A stretch of 58,756 nucleotides of DNA, from assembly GCF_004762035.2 (NCBI RefSeq), contig NZ_SIJK02000004.1, forward strand, positions 146,772-205,527, written 5' to 3'. Below the pieces are notes generated by a model, which had not been told where the DNA came from, did not search any database, and saw only the letters and a program-made list of their open reading frames with translations. This DNA comes from Candidatus Chloroploca mongolica. GTDB lineage: Bacteria > Chloroflexota > Chloroflexia > Chloroflexales > Chloroflexaceae. Each line of letters starts with the position of its first letter. Positions within the stretch are counted from its first letter, which is position 1. This document shows, piece after piece, positions 7,499 to 15,913 of this stretch. The translations under genes were made by a program, and so were the position numbers.

Positions 7499-8158
7499 CT
7501 ATTCAACGCTACGGATCACACCGACCACGCGCCCCTGAATATGCAGATTATCAGGCGTCGTAAAGATCGGCTCCATCGTCACATTGGCTGGTTGCAAGCG
7601 GATGCGTTCACCCTCGTGGTAGAACTTTTTGAGAGTGACTGCATTTTCGTCAACAAGGCGAGCAACGACGGTCTGCCCATTATCGGCGGTCTCTTGATAG
7701 CGCAAAAGCACGATATCGCCGTCGCCGATCAGCGCATCAACCATTGAATACCCACGTACCTTCAGGGCATAGACATCACGCAACTTTTCGGCTGACCCCA
7801 GTTCAGCGGGAACCTCGATCTGTTCAGCATCCTCGACATTGATCGCTTCAGGGTTGGGCAATGGTGAACCGGCGGTAATCATCCCGAGCATTGGTACCGT
7901 AAAGCCGTGTGACGTTACGACAGTCTGATCAAGGGTCATGCCTGGAATGCTGATGCCGCGGGAAATTTTGCCATCGCGGGAAATTTTGCCTTTCTCTTCC
8001 AGGATGCGCAGATTGTAGGCGACAACCGACGTTGAACTGATGCCGAGGTCATTCTGAATATCACGAATGGCTGGCGGATAGTTGTTCTTTTTGAGAAAGT
8101 CCCTGATGTAGTTCAGAATCTTCTCCTGGCGTACGGAAAGCCCATTTGAAGACCGCAT
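7499..8158 (-). CDS. lexA: LexA repressor, SOS response
   Basis: A 219-residue LexA. An N-terminal winged helix-turn-helix (LSVRQEKILNYIRDFLKKNN, recognition helix near SSTSVVAYNLRILEEKG) is followed by the S24 peptidase domain. The self-cleavage bond is Ala96-Gly97 (MITAGSPLP), the catalytic serine is Ser138 (RGYSMVD) and the general-base lysine is Lys177 (AVTLKKF). RecA filaments stimulate its autocleavage and derepress DNA-repair genes. I place the start at ATG 8158, with AAAGGA 9 nt upstream; an open extension to 8377 runs through the promoter and has no LexA character. The promoter at 8264-8293 carries a SOS-type box, so the gene is probably autoregulated. Confidence 0.97.
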   Translation of the reverse strand: MRSSNGLSVRQEKILNYIRDFLKKNNYPPAIRDIQNDLGISSTSVVAYNLRILEEKGKISRDGKISRGISIPGMTLDQTVVTSHGFTVPMLGMITAGSPLPNPEAINVEDAEQIEVPAELGSAEKLRDVYALKVRGYSMVDALIGDGDIVLLRYQETADNGQTVVARLVDENAVTLKKFYHEGERIRLQPANVTMEPIFTTPDNLHIQGRVVGVIRSVE

Positions 8159-8263
8159 ATGCCCTGTCCTTTCTTCAGGCCGCAGCCCAGACAGGGGGCC
8201 AACGGCAGTATGGATGCATTGTTCAATCGTCAACCTTAACACGATAGAACGTATGTAGGATGT

Positions 8264-8293
8264 ATTATAGCAAGCAAACACTTGTTCTGTCAA
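8264..8293 (-). promoter_or_regulatory. lexA promoter with SOS box in the spacer
   Basis: Minus strand: TTGACA (8288-8293), 18-nt spacer, TATAAT (8264-8269), preceded by TGC. Immediately after the -35 the spacer reads GAACAAGTGTTT (8276-8287). This fits the Bacillus-type SOS consensus GAACRNRYGTTY at all its positions. LexA bound here would cover the polymerase site. Confidence 0.8.
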
Positions 8294-8325
8294 GCGTTTT
8301 CTCCACAGAGAGTCAATCAGCGTGC

Positions 8326-8331
8326 TATAAT
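8326..8331 (+). promoter_or_regulatory. -10 element of the ROK kinase gene
   Basis: TGC-TATAAT, with the last T only 7 nt before the ATG at 8339. Transcription would begin almost at the start codon, giving a leaderless or near-leaderless mRNA. No clear -35 is seen. The GAGGGT between the -10 and ATG could instead be a ribosome site if an upstream promoter is used. Confidence 0.5.
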
Positions 8332-8338
8332 CGAGGGT

Positions 8339-9271
8339 ATGGACTACGTGATTGCAGTTGACATTGGGGGAACCCAACTTCGTGCCGCGCTCGTGACGCT
8401 CACGGGTGAGCTAGTTTTGTCTGAGCGTACCGCGACGCTGGTGCATGAAGGTGCCGAGGCGGTTCTGGGGCGTGTCCTGAAGTTGATTGAACTGGTGCGG
8501 GCCGTGGTTCTGCCCAATGATCGGTTGTTGGGTCTGGGCATTGGTGCACCGGGGCCGCTTGATCCGGTCACCGGGATGATCTATTCGCCGCCGAACATGC
8601 CGGGGTGGGATGCCTTCCCGTTGCGTGATCGGGTCGCCGCAGCGACGGGTTTGCCTGTCACCCTTGGGAATGATGCCAATGTGGCTGCTTTGGGCGAGTG
8701 GCGGTTTGGGCGTGGACAAGGGCTACGCCATCTGGTTTATCTGACGGTGAGTACAGGGATAGGTGGCGGCATTATCGTTGATGGTCACTTGCTGCTTGGG
8801 CGCCTAGGGGCTGCTGGGGAACCAGGTTTTTTGATTGTGGATCAGGCGACCGGGGCGATCTGGGAAGATCTCGCTTCGGGGACAGCGCTTGGCCGTGAGG
8901 CGGCCATGCAGATGCCCCACTATCCCGATAGTGCCCTGCACAAACTGGCGACACCGGCGACGGTCACGGCCGCCGAGGTATCTCTGGCGGCGCAGCAAGG
9001 CGATCGATTGGCCCGGCAGTTAATGCAGCGTGAAGCCCATCTGCTGGGCATGGGTTTTGCTTCGATGCTGCATCTCTTCAGTCCTGAAATTCTTCTGGTA
9101 GGGGGAAGCGTCATTCTGCACAATCCAGCCTTGCTGGAGGCCGCTCGGGAAGTGGCGTATGCCAATGTACGGGTCCCACTCTATCGTGAGGTGCCCATTC
9201 TTGCGGCTTCCTTAGGTGATCACGTTGGTTTGCTTGGTGCCGCTGCCCTTGCGTTGCAGCGCATAGATTAG
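8339..9271 (+). CDS. ROK family sugar kinase (glucokinase-like)
   Basis: A 310-residue ROK protein: ATP-binding phosphate-1 motif (VDIGGTQLRAALV, residues 7-19), sugar-binding region GNDANVAALGEWRFGRG, and phosphate-2 loop VSTGIGGGIIVDG. It would phosphorylate a hexose, most likely glucose, with ATP. An oddity: the zinc-binding site usual in ROK kinases (GEIGH followed by CxCGxxGCxE) is absent. Here the segment reads GEPGFLIVDQATGAIWEDLA, with neither the histidine nor any cysteine. The ATG at 8339 gives the normal N-terminus; the frame stays open upstream but crosses the lexA promoter. Substrate specificity is not certain. Confidence 0.88.
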   Translation: MDYVIAVDIGGTQLRAALVTLTGELVLSERTATLVHEGAEAVLGRVLKLIELVRAVVLPNDRLLGLGIGAPGPLDPVTGMIYSPPNMPGWDAFPLRDRVAAATGLPVTLGNDANVAALGEWRFGRGQGLRHLVYLTVSTGIGGGIIVDGHLLLGRLGAAGEPGFLIVDQATGAIWEDLASGTALGREAAMQMPHYPDSALHKLATPATVTAAEVSLAAQQGDRLARQLMQREAHLLGMGFASMLHLFSPEILLVGGSVILHNPALLEAAREVAYANVRVPLYREVPILAASLGDHVGLLGAAALALQRID

Positions 9272-9280
9272 ATATAGATT

Positions 9281-10693
9281 ATGCAAACAGCTGATTCAGG
9301 TGTTGCCTTACGCCAGGCGGCTCAACAGCGTACGCTGAGCATTGCCTGGGCAAGCCTGCTCTTCTTTTTTGCCCTTTTTGTCGGGTTGGTGACATGGGCA
9401 GGATTGACCGTACGAAATGTGTATCAAGAAGCAACGCTCACCGGTGAAGCGACGCTGATTGTGCGTGGCCCGGCTGAGTCGTTGAGTTGGCGCCCGGCGC
9501 AGCGTACGATCTATCAGGGTGCGCCTGATGGGTTGATTCTGGCTGAGGGCGATAGTGTGCGCACGACGGCGACGGCTGGTTATGGTCAGGTAGCGACGAT
9601 CAAGCTCTTTGATGGGAGCCAGTTTGATCTGTGGGCGGGAACCGACCTGACGCTTGAGACGATGCAGGTTAGTCGGTGGAACCAGGATCATTTTCGCGTG
9701 GTGATGAGGCAAAACAAGGGATACATCCGTTACGATCTGGCGGAAGCTCAGCCCTATGACCATGTACAATTCCAGGTTCATGTTGGCGATGCGTTGATCG
9801 AGTTGACGCCGGGTGGCAGTTACAGTGTCGAGTTGCGTCCCCCGGCACGCTCGGTGTTGCGGGTTGATGATGGTCTTGCGCAGGAAGTTGACGTTGCGGT
9901 GCGAAGTGGTTCGGCCACGGTTATCGGGGTGGATGGGGAAGCGGTAAGCCTCGGTTCTCGTGAACGGGTGACGATCGACGCGGCTGGTTCCCCGGGGCTT
10001 GTGGTTCCCGCACGCTGGGATCTGGTGCGTGATGGTGGGTTTAGCCAGTTTACCGAGGTAGAATACAATAATACCACGGTGGCTGATCCCACACGACCAC
10101 GTTCCGAGTACTGGCACGTCTATTCAGGGCCAGATCTGCCGCGTGAGAACCAGGGCTTCTTTCGGCTTGCGCAGACCTGTCGGCCCCCGATTGTCAACAA
10201 TTTCTGTGCCCCCAACGAGCGACGGGTTGCTGCCTGGTTTTATCGTTCGGGTGGGCAGACAAGTAGTTTCACGACCGGCATCAAGCAGGAACTGGGGACG
10301 CAGGGGTTGGGTGTGGACATCTCGGAGTTTCCCAGTTTGCGCCTATCGCTCTGGGTGCGGGTGCTCTATCAATCCCTGCCCGACACGGGTGATCGTGGTG
10401 TCGAATGCCCCGTGATGGTGCGGCTCATCGCGAAACGAACGACCCCGGCTGATCCTGAAGAGCAGCGTGACTATTGTATCTTTGTTGATGAAGATGCGGT
10501 TGCGCCGATGGTGCGTGAGCCAGGTGTGACGTATTATCCTGTGCCATTAGCCGAGTGGGCTTTGATCAGTTTTGATCTGCGTGAGCAAGATAAACTGCCC
10601 GATTTTCGTTATTTGCGGAGCATCCAGATCTTTGCACAGGGCCATGACTATGATTCACGGGTTACCGAGGTTTCACTTGTTGGCGAGCAATAG
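9281..10693 (+). CDS. Membrane-anchored FecR-like domain protein
   Basis: A 470-residue protein with a cytoplasmic N-terminal tail of about 22 residues and one membrane helix (IAWASLLFFFALFVGLVTWA). A FecR-like beta domain follows (about residues 85-215: GDSVRTTATAGYGQVATIKL then FDGSQFDLWAGTDLTLE). The C-terminal 220 residues are a probable extracellular carbohydrate-binding-like region. FecR domains usually sense envelope signals for an ECF sigma factor, but no sigma factor or TonB gene is adjacent, so here it may simply be a surface protein. It begins 9 nt after the ROK kinase and is followed directly by acpS. No strong ribosome site is seen. The function is unknown. Confidence 0.75.
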   Translation: MQTADSGVALRQAAQQRTLSIAWASLLFFFALFVGLVTWAGLTVRNVYQEATLTGEATLIVRGPAESLSWRPAQRTIYQGAPDGLILAEGDSVRTTATAGYGQVATIKLFDGSQFDLWAGTDLTLETMQVSRWNQDHFRVVMRQNKGYIRYDLAEAQPYDHVQFQVHVGDALIELTPGGSYSVELRPPARSVLRVDDGLAQEVDVAVRSGSATVIGVDGEAVSLGSRERVTIDAAGSPGLVVPARWDLVRDGGFSQFTEVEYNNTTVADPTRPRSEYWHVYSGPDLPRENQGFFRLAQTCRPPIVNNFCAPNERRVAAWFYRSGGQTSSFTTGIKQELGTQGLGVDISEFPSLRLSLWVRVLYQSLPDTGDRGVECPVMVRLIAKRTTPADPEEQRDYCIFVDEDAVAPMVREPGVTYYPVPLAEWALISFDLREQDKLPDFRYLRSIQIFAQGHDYDSRVTEVSLVGEQ

Positions 10694-10696
10694 TTG

Positions 10697-11113
10697 ATGA
10701 TTTATCATGGCATTGATCTTGTAGAAGTCGGGCGTATACGTGAAGCGGTCGAACAGTGGGGCGAGCGTTTCACGCAGCGGATCTTTACCCCAGGGGAACT
10801 GGAAGACTGTGGCTTTGCGACGCGAGCACCACGCTTTGATTCGCTGGCGGCTCGCTGGGCGGCCAAAGAAGCCACGGTGAAAGCGCTTGGGCGTGGCCTG
10901 AGTGGCCTCGGGGCCGCCGAGGCGACGGTGCCGCTGCTGCATCTGCACGAGATCGAGGTTCGACGGGCTGATGATGGTCGGCCCCAGCTCGTGTTGCATG
11001 GTGCGGCCGCAGAGGCTGCGGCGGCCCTTGGCCTGGCCGAGTTGTCACTGAGCCTGACGCATACGCGGGAGTATGCGATGGCGAGTGTGGTTGGATTGGC
11101 AGGCTTGCCGTGA
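10697..11113 (+). CDS. acpS: Holo-[acyl-carrier-protein] synthase
   Basis: A 138-residue phosphopantetheinyl transferase of the AcpS type. The N-terminal motif GIDLVEVGRI carries the Mg-binding Asp, and RWAAKEATVKALG is the second signature (WxxKEA-K). It transfers 4'-phosphopantetheine from CoA to the serine of apo-ACP, activating it for fatty-acid synthesis. The start is the ATG at 10697; a TTG one codon earlier directly follows the previous stop. Its last codons overlap the GTG start of nnr (GTGA), the widespread acpS-nnr pairing. Confidence 0.96.
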   Translation: MIYHGIDLVEVGRIREAVEQWGERFTQRIFTPGELEDCGFATRAPRFDSLAARWAAKEATVKALGRGLSGLGAAEATVPLLHLHEIEVRRADDGRPQLVLHGAAAEAAAALGLAELSLSLTHTREYAMASVVGLAGLP

Positions 11114-12759
11114 AAATTGTTGCTACAGCAGAAATGCGGCGCTTGGAACAGGCTGCGGTTGAGGCCGGCGCTACGTGGGAAGGTTTGATGGAGCATGCCG
11201 GCCTTGGGGTGGCCCGTGAAGCCTTGCGTTACCTTGGCGACCCCGTTGGTCGCCGAGTACTGGTACTGGTTGGGCCTGGCAATAATGGTGGCGATGGATT
11301 GGTGGTCGCTCGTCATTTGCACGATGCAGGTTCTGTCGTCGCGCTCTATCTCTGGCGGCGCCAGGGAGTTGAGCATGATGCCAACTGGCAGCAGTGCCGC
11401 CAACGGGGCATTATTGAGCACGAGGCTGCGCACGATCCTGATTTGCATTGGCTCACGGTAGCACTGGATCGTACCGATCTGGTGGTTGATGCGCTGCTTG
11501 GCATGGGCGCTTCGCGGTACCTGGATCCGAGCCTGGCGGCGATTGTTGCGCAAGTCAATGCCGTGCGCCGCCAGGCCAGCGTGACGACTGGCCCGCAGCA
11601 TCCACTCGTTGTTGCGGTTGATCTGCCCACGGGCGTGCAATCAGATAGTGGTGCTGTGCTCGGAACGGCACTCTATGCCGATCTTACGGTGGCGACCGGC
11701 TTGCCCAAACCAGGGCTTTTCGCTTATCCCGGACGAATGTATCGAGGGCACCTTGCCCTGGCCGAGCTTGAAATTCCTACGCATGATTTGGAGGCGCTTA
11801 TGAGCGATCTGCTGACCGCAGCCTATGCTCGATCGTTGTTACCGGAACGACCACTTGACGCACACAAGGGGAGCTTTGGCAACGTAATGGTAGTGGCTGG
11901 TTCACTTCGGTATCCTGGGGCGGCTTTTCTCGCCTGTGCCGGAGCGGCGCGTGCGGGGGCCGGGTTGGTGACCCTTGCCGGTGCTCGTACGGTGCTGGGG
12001 ATGGCGGCGCGGCTCCCTGAGGTGACGGTGTTGCCGCTGGCTGAGGGTGATTGGGGGGCATTGGGCCCTGCTGCGCTGGAAGAGTTTGGCAAAGAGGTAA
12101 CGGGCTATAAGGCCCTGGTGCTTGGCCCTGGACTTGGTCAGGCTGACTCGACCCGGGCCTTTGTGGAACGTGCCTTTGGCCTGGATACACCAAAAACAAA
12201 ACCACGAGTTGGTTTCTTCTCCAGTAGTGCTGAAGAACAGCCTTCGACCTCATCAGCCGTACCGTCCTTGCCCTTGACGGTGCTTGATGCCGATGGTCTT
12301 AATCTGCTGGCGACGATTGACGACTGGAGTGAACGGTTGCCGAAAGAGCATTTTGTCTTTACCCCGCACCCCGGAGAATTCCGTCGTTTGTTGAAGCTAG
12401 AGAGCTTGCCCGAAGATCGGTTGGCTGTAGTGCGCGAGGCTGCCGAGCGTTGGGGGCAGGTCGTGGTGCTCAAAGGGGCAACCACGCTCATTGCGGCCCC
12501 AGATGGGCGGACACTTGTGCATGACGGGGCCAACCCTGCCCTCGCAACGGCAGGTACGGGCGATGTGCTGGCGGGGGCGATTGGTGGCCTGCTCGCGCAG
12601 GGGTTGAGTCTGTATGATGCGGCTGCGCTGGGTGTCTATCTGCACGGGGCCGCTGGCGCACGGGTGCGGGACGATATGGGTGAGATGGGGACACTGGCTG
12701 GCGATCTGTTGCCTGAACTGCCACGAACGATCAAGGATCTACGTTATGCGCATGGTTGA
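11110..12759 (+). CDS. nnr: Bifunctional NAD(P)H-hydrate epimerase / ADP-dependent dehydratase
   Basis: A 549-residue fusion that repairs hydrated NAD(P)H. The N-terminal YjeF/NnrE epimerase domain (about 1-215) has the GPGNNGGDGLVVARHL motif. The C-terminal NnrD ribokinase-like domain (about 235-545) has HKGSFGNVMVVAGS, TPHPGEFRRLL and the nucleotide-binding NPALATAGTGDVLAGAIGGL. An insertion of about 25 low-complexity residues (around 360-390, FFSSSAEEQPSTSSAVPS) lies in the dehydratase domain and makes it longer than typical homologues of about 500 residues. It is coupled to acpS upstream, and its 3' end overlaps the start of the pyrimidine phosphorylase. Confidence 0.95.
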   Translation: MKIVATAEMRRLEQAAVEAGATWEGLMEHAGLGVAREALRYLGDPVGRRVLVLVGPGNNGGDGLVVARHLHDAGSVVALYLWRRQGVEHDANWQQCRQRGIIEHEAAHDPDLHWLTVALDRTDLVVDALLGMGASRYLDPSLAAIVAQVNAVRRQASVTTGPQHPLVVAVDLPTGVQSDSGAVLGTALYADLTVATGLPKPGLFAYPGRMYRGHLALAELEIPTHDLEALMSDLLTAAYARSLLPERPLDAHKGSFGNVMVVAGSLRYPGAAFLACAGAARAGAGLVTLAGARTVLGMAARLPEVTVLPLAEGDWGALGPAALEEFGKEVTGYKALVLGPGLGQADSTRAFVERAFGLDTPKTKPRVGFFSSSAEEQPSTSSAVPSLPLTVLDADGLNLLATIDDWSERLPKEHFVFTPHPGEFRRLLKLESLPEDRLAVVREAAERWGQVVVLKGATTLIAAPDGRTLVHDGANPALATAGTGDVLAGAIGGLLAQGLSLYDAAALGVYLHGAAGARVRDDMGEMGTLAGDLLPELPRTIKDLRYAHG

Positions 12760-14050
12760 TCTGATTGCCAGGAAGCGCGATGGCCTGCCCTTGACCCGTG
12801 AAGAGATCGACTGGCTGATCGCTGGCTACAGTGATGGTACCATCCCTGATTACCAGATGAGCGCATGGGCGATGGCTGTATTGCTGCGTGGCATGGATGA
12901 TCGCGAGACAGCCGATCTTACGCTGGCAATGGCGCAGAGTGGCGATATGCTCGATCTCCACGATCTGGCCCCAATCACGGTGGACAAACATTCGACCGGC
13001 GGCATTGGCGACAAGACGACGCTGGTGCTTGGGCCAATGGTGGCTGCACTCGGTCTACCTGTCGCCAAGATGAGTGGACGTGGACTTGGGTTCAGTGGCG
13101 GCACGATTGACAAGCTCGAAAGCATACCCGGTTTTCAGACGACCCTTGATGGTGCTACTTTCCGCCGCCTGGTACGCGAGGTTGGCCTGGCGGTCGTCGC
13201 CCAAAGTGGCGACCTGGCTCCTGCCGATAAACGACTCTATGCCTTACGCGATGTGACGGCAACCGTTGAGTCGATGCCCTTGATCGCCGCGAGTGTGATG
13301 AGCAAGAAACTGGCTGCTGGCGCAGATTGCATCGTGCTTGATGTAAAATATGGGAGTGGCGCGTTTATGCGGACCCTCGGGGAGGCCCGTCACCTGGCGC
13401 AGATCATGGTGAAGATCGGGCAACTCGCGGGTCGGCGTGTTGCGGCAGTGCTCAGTTCGATGCAACAACCGCTTGGCCAAGCAGTTGGCAATGCGTTGGA
13501 GGTACGTGAAGCGATTGCCGTGTTGCGCGGAGGTGGGCCGCCTGACCTCGTTGAGCTTTGCCTGGTGCTGGGAAGCGAACTTGTTGTGTTGGCAGGGCTG
13601 ACACAGGAGCCGGATGAGGCGCGGGCGATGCTGCAAGCGACGTTAGCCAACGGTTCAGCCTGGGCGAAGTTTCATGCGATGGTCAGCCATCAGGGTGGCG
13701 ACGTGCGCGTGATAGAGCAACCGGATTTGTTACCGGTGGCGCCGGTGCAGCAGCCGCTCGTTGCGCCATGTACAGGGTATGTTGCCACCATTGATGGGAT
13801 GGCGCTCGGGTTGGCGGTGAATGCGCTCGGGGGTGGTCGCGCACGCAAAGAGGATCTGATTGATCCGGCGGTCGGGTTGATGATCCAGGCTCGTGTGGGC
13901 GATCTGGTTGAGGCCGGGCACCCGTTGTTGACGATCCATGCTGCCGACGAGTCTGCTGCCGCCCAGGTTGCGCCCGCTTTACTGGCTGCCTACCGTTTCA
14001 GTGACCAGCCGGTTGCGCCTCCTGCGCTTGTTGAAGCCATCTTACGCTAG
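12746..14050 (+). CDS. pdp: Pyrimidine-nucleoside (thymidine) phosphorylase
   Basis: A 434-residue member of the thymidine/pyrimidine phosphorylase family. It begins MRMVDLIARKRDGLPLTREE, the characteristic alpha-domain start, and has the phosphate-binding KHSTGGIGDKTTLVLGPMVA and the signature SGRGLGFSGGTIDKLESIPG. The C-terminal beta domain has LGGGRARKEDLIDPAVGL. It splits uridine or thymidine with phosphate to the base and (deoxy)ribose-1-phosphate in nucleoside salvage. The ATG at 12746 has AAGGA 8 nt upstream and lies 14 nt inside the end of nnr. An upstream in-frame extension to 12614 is only nnr read in another frame. deoA versus pdp substrate range cannot be told from sequence. Confidence 0.95.
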   Translation: MRMVDLIARKRDGLPLTREEIDWLIAGYSDGTIPDYQMSAWAMAVLLRGMDDRETADLTLAMAQSGDMLDLHDLAPITVDKHSTGGIGDKTTLVLGPMVAALGLPVAKMSGRGLGFSGGTIDKLESIPGFQTTLDGATFRRLVREVGLAVVAQSGDLAPADKRLYALRDVTATVESMPLIAASVMSKKLAAGADCIVLDVKYGSGAFMRTLGEARHLAQIMVKIGQLAGRRVAAVLSSMQQPLGQAVGNALEVREAIAVLRGGGPPDLVELCLVLGSELVVLAGLTQEPDEARAMLQATLANGSAWAKFHAMVSHQGGDVRVIEQPDLLPVAPVQQPLVAPCTGYVATIDGMALGLAVNALGGGRARKEDLIDPAVGLMIQARVGDLVEAGHPLLTIHAADESAAAQVAPALLAAYRFSDQPVAPPALVEAILR

Positions 14051-14076
14051 ACTTCGGAAAGGGAAATACGCTACCT

Positions 14077-14487
14077 ATGCCAATTTACGAATATCTCTGT
14101 CCAACGTGCAACGGTACCTTTCAGAAACTGGTACGGGGTTTTCAAGATCCCGAGGGTCTGATCTGTCCGCGTTGTGGCAATCACGACGTGCAGCGCGCCG
14201 TTTCGCGGTTTGCCACCTTGAAATCAGAAGAGGCACGGATGGAAGCCCTGGCCGATCCTTCGACCCTCGCTGGACTCGACGAGAGCGATCCGCGCTCGAT
14301 TGCACGCTGGGCCAAACGTCTCGGCAAAGAATTGGGTGAGGAGGCTGGCGAAGATTGGGACGAGATGGTTGAGCAGATGCTTGATGAAGAGCTTGCAGGT
14401 GAAGGCAACACAGGTGAAGATGACGAGGGTGAAGGAAAACCCGCCCCTGCGCGGGCCAAACCACACGATCTCGGGTGGGGCGATTAA
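14077..14487 (+). CDS. FmdB-family zinc-ribbon protein with acidic tail
   Basis: A 136-residue protein. The first 45 residues are an FmdB/CxxC-CxxC zinc ribbon (MPIYEYLCPTCNGTFQKLV then ICPRCG). Then comes a helical segment (SIARWAKRLGKELGEEAGED) and a very acidic, Glu/Gly-rich C-terminus. FmdB-like ribbons were named from a putative regulator of formamidase, but the general function is unknown. It follows the pyrimidine phosphorylase by 26 nt and is probably in the same transcript. About 75 nt downstream the aminotransferase has its own promoter-like sequence (TGG-TATGCT near 14532). Confidence 0.88.
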   Translation: MPIYEYLCPTCNGTFQKLVRGFQDPEGLICPRCGNHDVQRAVSRFATLKSEEARMEALADPSTLAGLDESDPRSIARWAKRLGKELGEEAGEDWDEMVEQMLDEELAGEGNTGEDDEGEGKPAPARAKPHDLGWGD

Positions 14488-14561
14488 GTGACCTGGTGTG
14501 CTGAAGAGCGCTATGCGCCGATGGTCATATGGTATGCTTGCAGTGATAAAGGAGTAGAAAG

Positions 14562-15905
14562 ATGAGTACGTCACAAACAGTTGATCTTAGTGAGCGACCT
14601 GCCGAGCTACCGGGGCCAAAGGCGCGTCATTTTGTTGAGCGTGATCAGCGGGTCATGGCCCCGATGGGCCGCGTTTATCCGCTGGTCATTGATCATGCGT
14701 TGGGGTGTGAGGTCTGGGATGTTGATGGGCATCGTTACCTCGATATGACGTCGGGCATTGCGGTGCTTGCCGCAGGGCATTGCCACCCGCGGTTGGTCAA
14801 GACGATTCAGGCGCAAGCTACGCGCTTTACGCATATGGCGGGGACGGATTTTTACAATGAGCCGATGATCAAGGCGGCAGAAAAACTTGTGTCATTGATG
14901 CCAGGGGGCGCAGGCTGGCAAGTTTTTTATACTAATAGCGGTACCGAGGCGATTGAGGCAAGCATCAAACTGGCGCGATATGTGACAGGCCGTCAAAATA
15001 TTATTGGTTTTTATGGTGCTTTTCATGGTCGTTCATATGGAAGCCTCTCCGTGACGGCCTCGAAGCCGCGTCAGCGTGAGGGGTTCTTTCCGCTCTTGCC
15101 GGGAACCTTTCACACCTATTACCCCAACTGCTACCGTTGCCCGATCAATCTCACATATCCTACGTGTGGCATTGCCTGCCTCGATCTCATCGAAAAGACG
15201 CTCTTTCGGACAACAACGCCCCCTTCGGAGGTAGCCGCGATTGTTGTTGAGCCGATCCAGGGCGAGGGAGGCTATCTGGTGCCGCCGGAGGGGGCGCTGG
15301 TCAAACTGCGCGAGATCTGTGATCGTCATGGCATCCTCTTGATCTGTGATGAAGTCCAGAGTGGCATCGGGCGAACGGGTAAGATGTGGGCCTTTGAGCA
15401 TGAAGGCATTGTGCCTGATATCGTCGCGTCGGCCAAGGGGCTTGGCGGTGGTTTGCCGATCGGGGCAATGATCGCCCGCGAAGAACTGGCGCAGCGCTGG
15501 CTTCCCGGGGCGCATGGCAATACCTATGGCGGCAACGGCCTGACCTGTGCCGTCATGCACGACGTGCTGAGCCTGGTTGAAGAGGAGTTGATGGCAAATG
15601 CGGCGACGGTTGGCGCGCATCTGCTGGCGGGTCTTCAAGCCTTGCAGGCTGAATTTCCACAGATCGGAGTCGTGCGGGGCCGTGGCCTGATGATCGGGGT
15701 TGAGTTTATCGAACCTACCTCTGGGGCGCCTGACCACGATCTGGCTGAGGCGATTATGCAGGAAGCCTTTCTCAACAACTTGCTGGTGCTGACCTGTGGA
15801 GCCTCAACCATCCGTTTCTGTCCGCCACTCGTGTTGACCCATGCCGAGGCTGACGAAGCGATCGAACGTTTTCGCCAGGTGCTCACGATTTGTCTGGCGA
15901 GCTGA
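14562..15905 (+). CDS. Class III PLP aminotransferase (GABA aminotransferase / amino-acid racemase-like)
   Basis: A 447-residue fold-type I PLP enzyme. It has the GAFHGRSYGSLSVT motif, the PLP-binding Asp in LLICDEVQSGIGRTGKMWAFEH, and the Schiff-base lysine in DIVASAKGLGGGLPIGAM. The insertion with paired cysteines, NCYRCPINLTYPTCGIACL, is typical of the archaeal and Chloroflexi subgroup. Characterised Thermococcales members of that subgroup include broad-specificity aminotransferases and amino-acid racemases, so a GABA-only assignment would be overconfident. A strong AAAGGAG precedes the ATG. The 3' end nearly touches the histidine-kinase-like gene that follows. Confidence 0.9.
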   Translation: MSTSQTVDLSERPAELPGPKARHFVERDQRVMAPMGRVYPLVIDHALGCEVWDVDGHRYLDMTSGIAVLAAGHCHPRLVKTIQAQATRFTHMAGTDFYNEPMIKAAEKLVSLMPGGAGWQVFYTNSGTEAIEASIKLARYVTGRQNIIGFYGAFHGRSYGSLSVTASKPRQREGFFPLLPGTFHTYYPNCYRCPINLTYPTCGIACLDLIEKTLFRTTTPPSEVAAIVVEPIQGEGGYLVPPEGALVKLREICDRHGILLICDEVQSGIGRTGKMWAFEHEGIVPDIVASAKGLGGGLPIGAMIAREELAQRWLPGAHGNTYGGNGLTCAVMHDVLSLVEEELMANAATVGAHLLAGLQALQAEFPQIGVVRGRGLMIGVEFIEPTSGAPDHDLAEAIMQEAFLNNLLVLTCGASTIRFCPPLVLTHAEADEAIERFRQVLTICLAS

Positions 15906-15913
15906 CAGCGACG

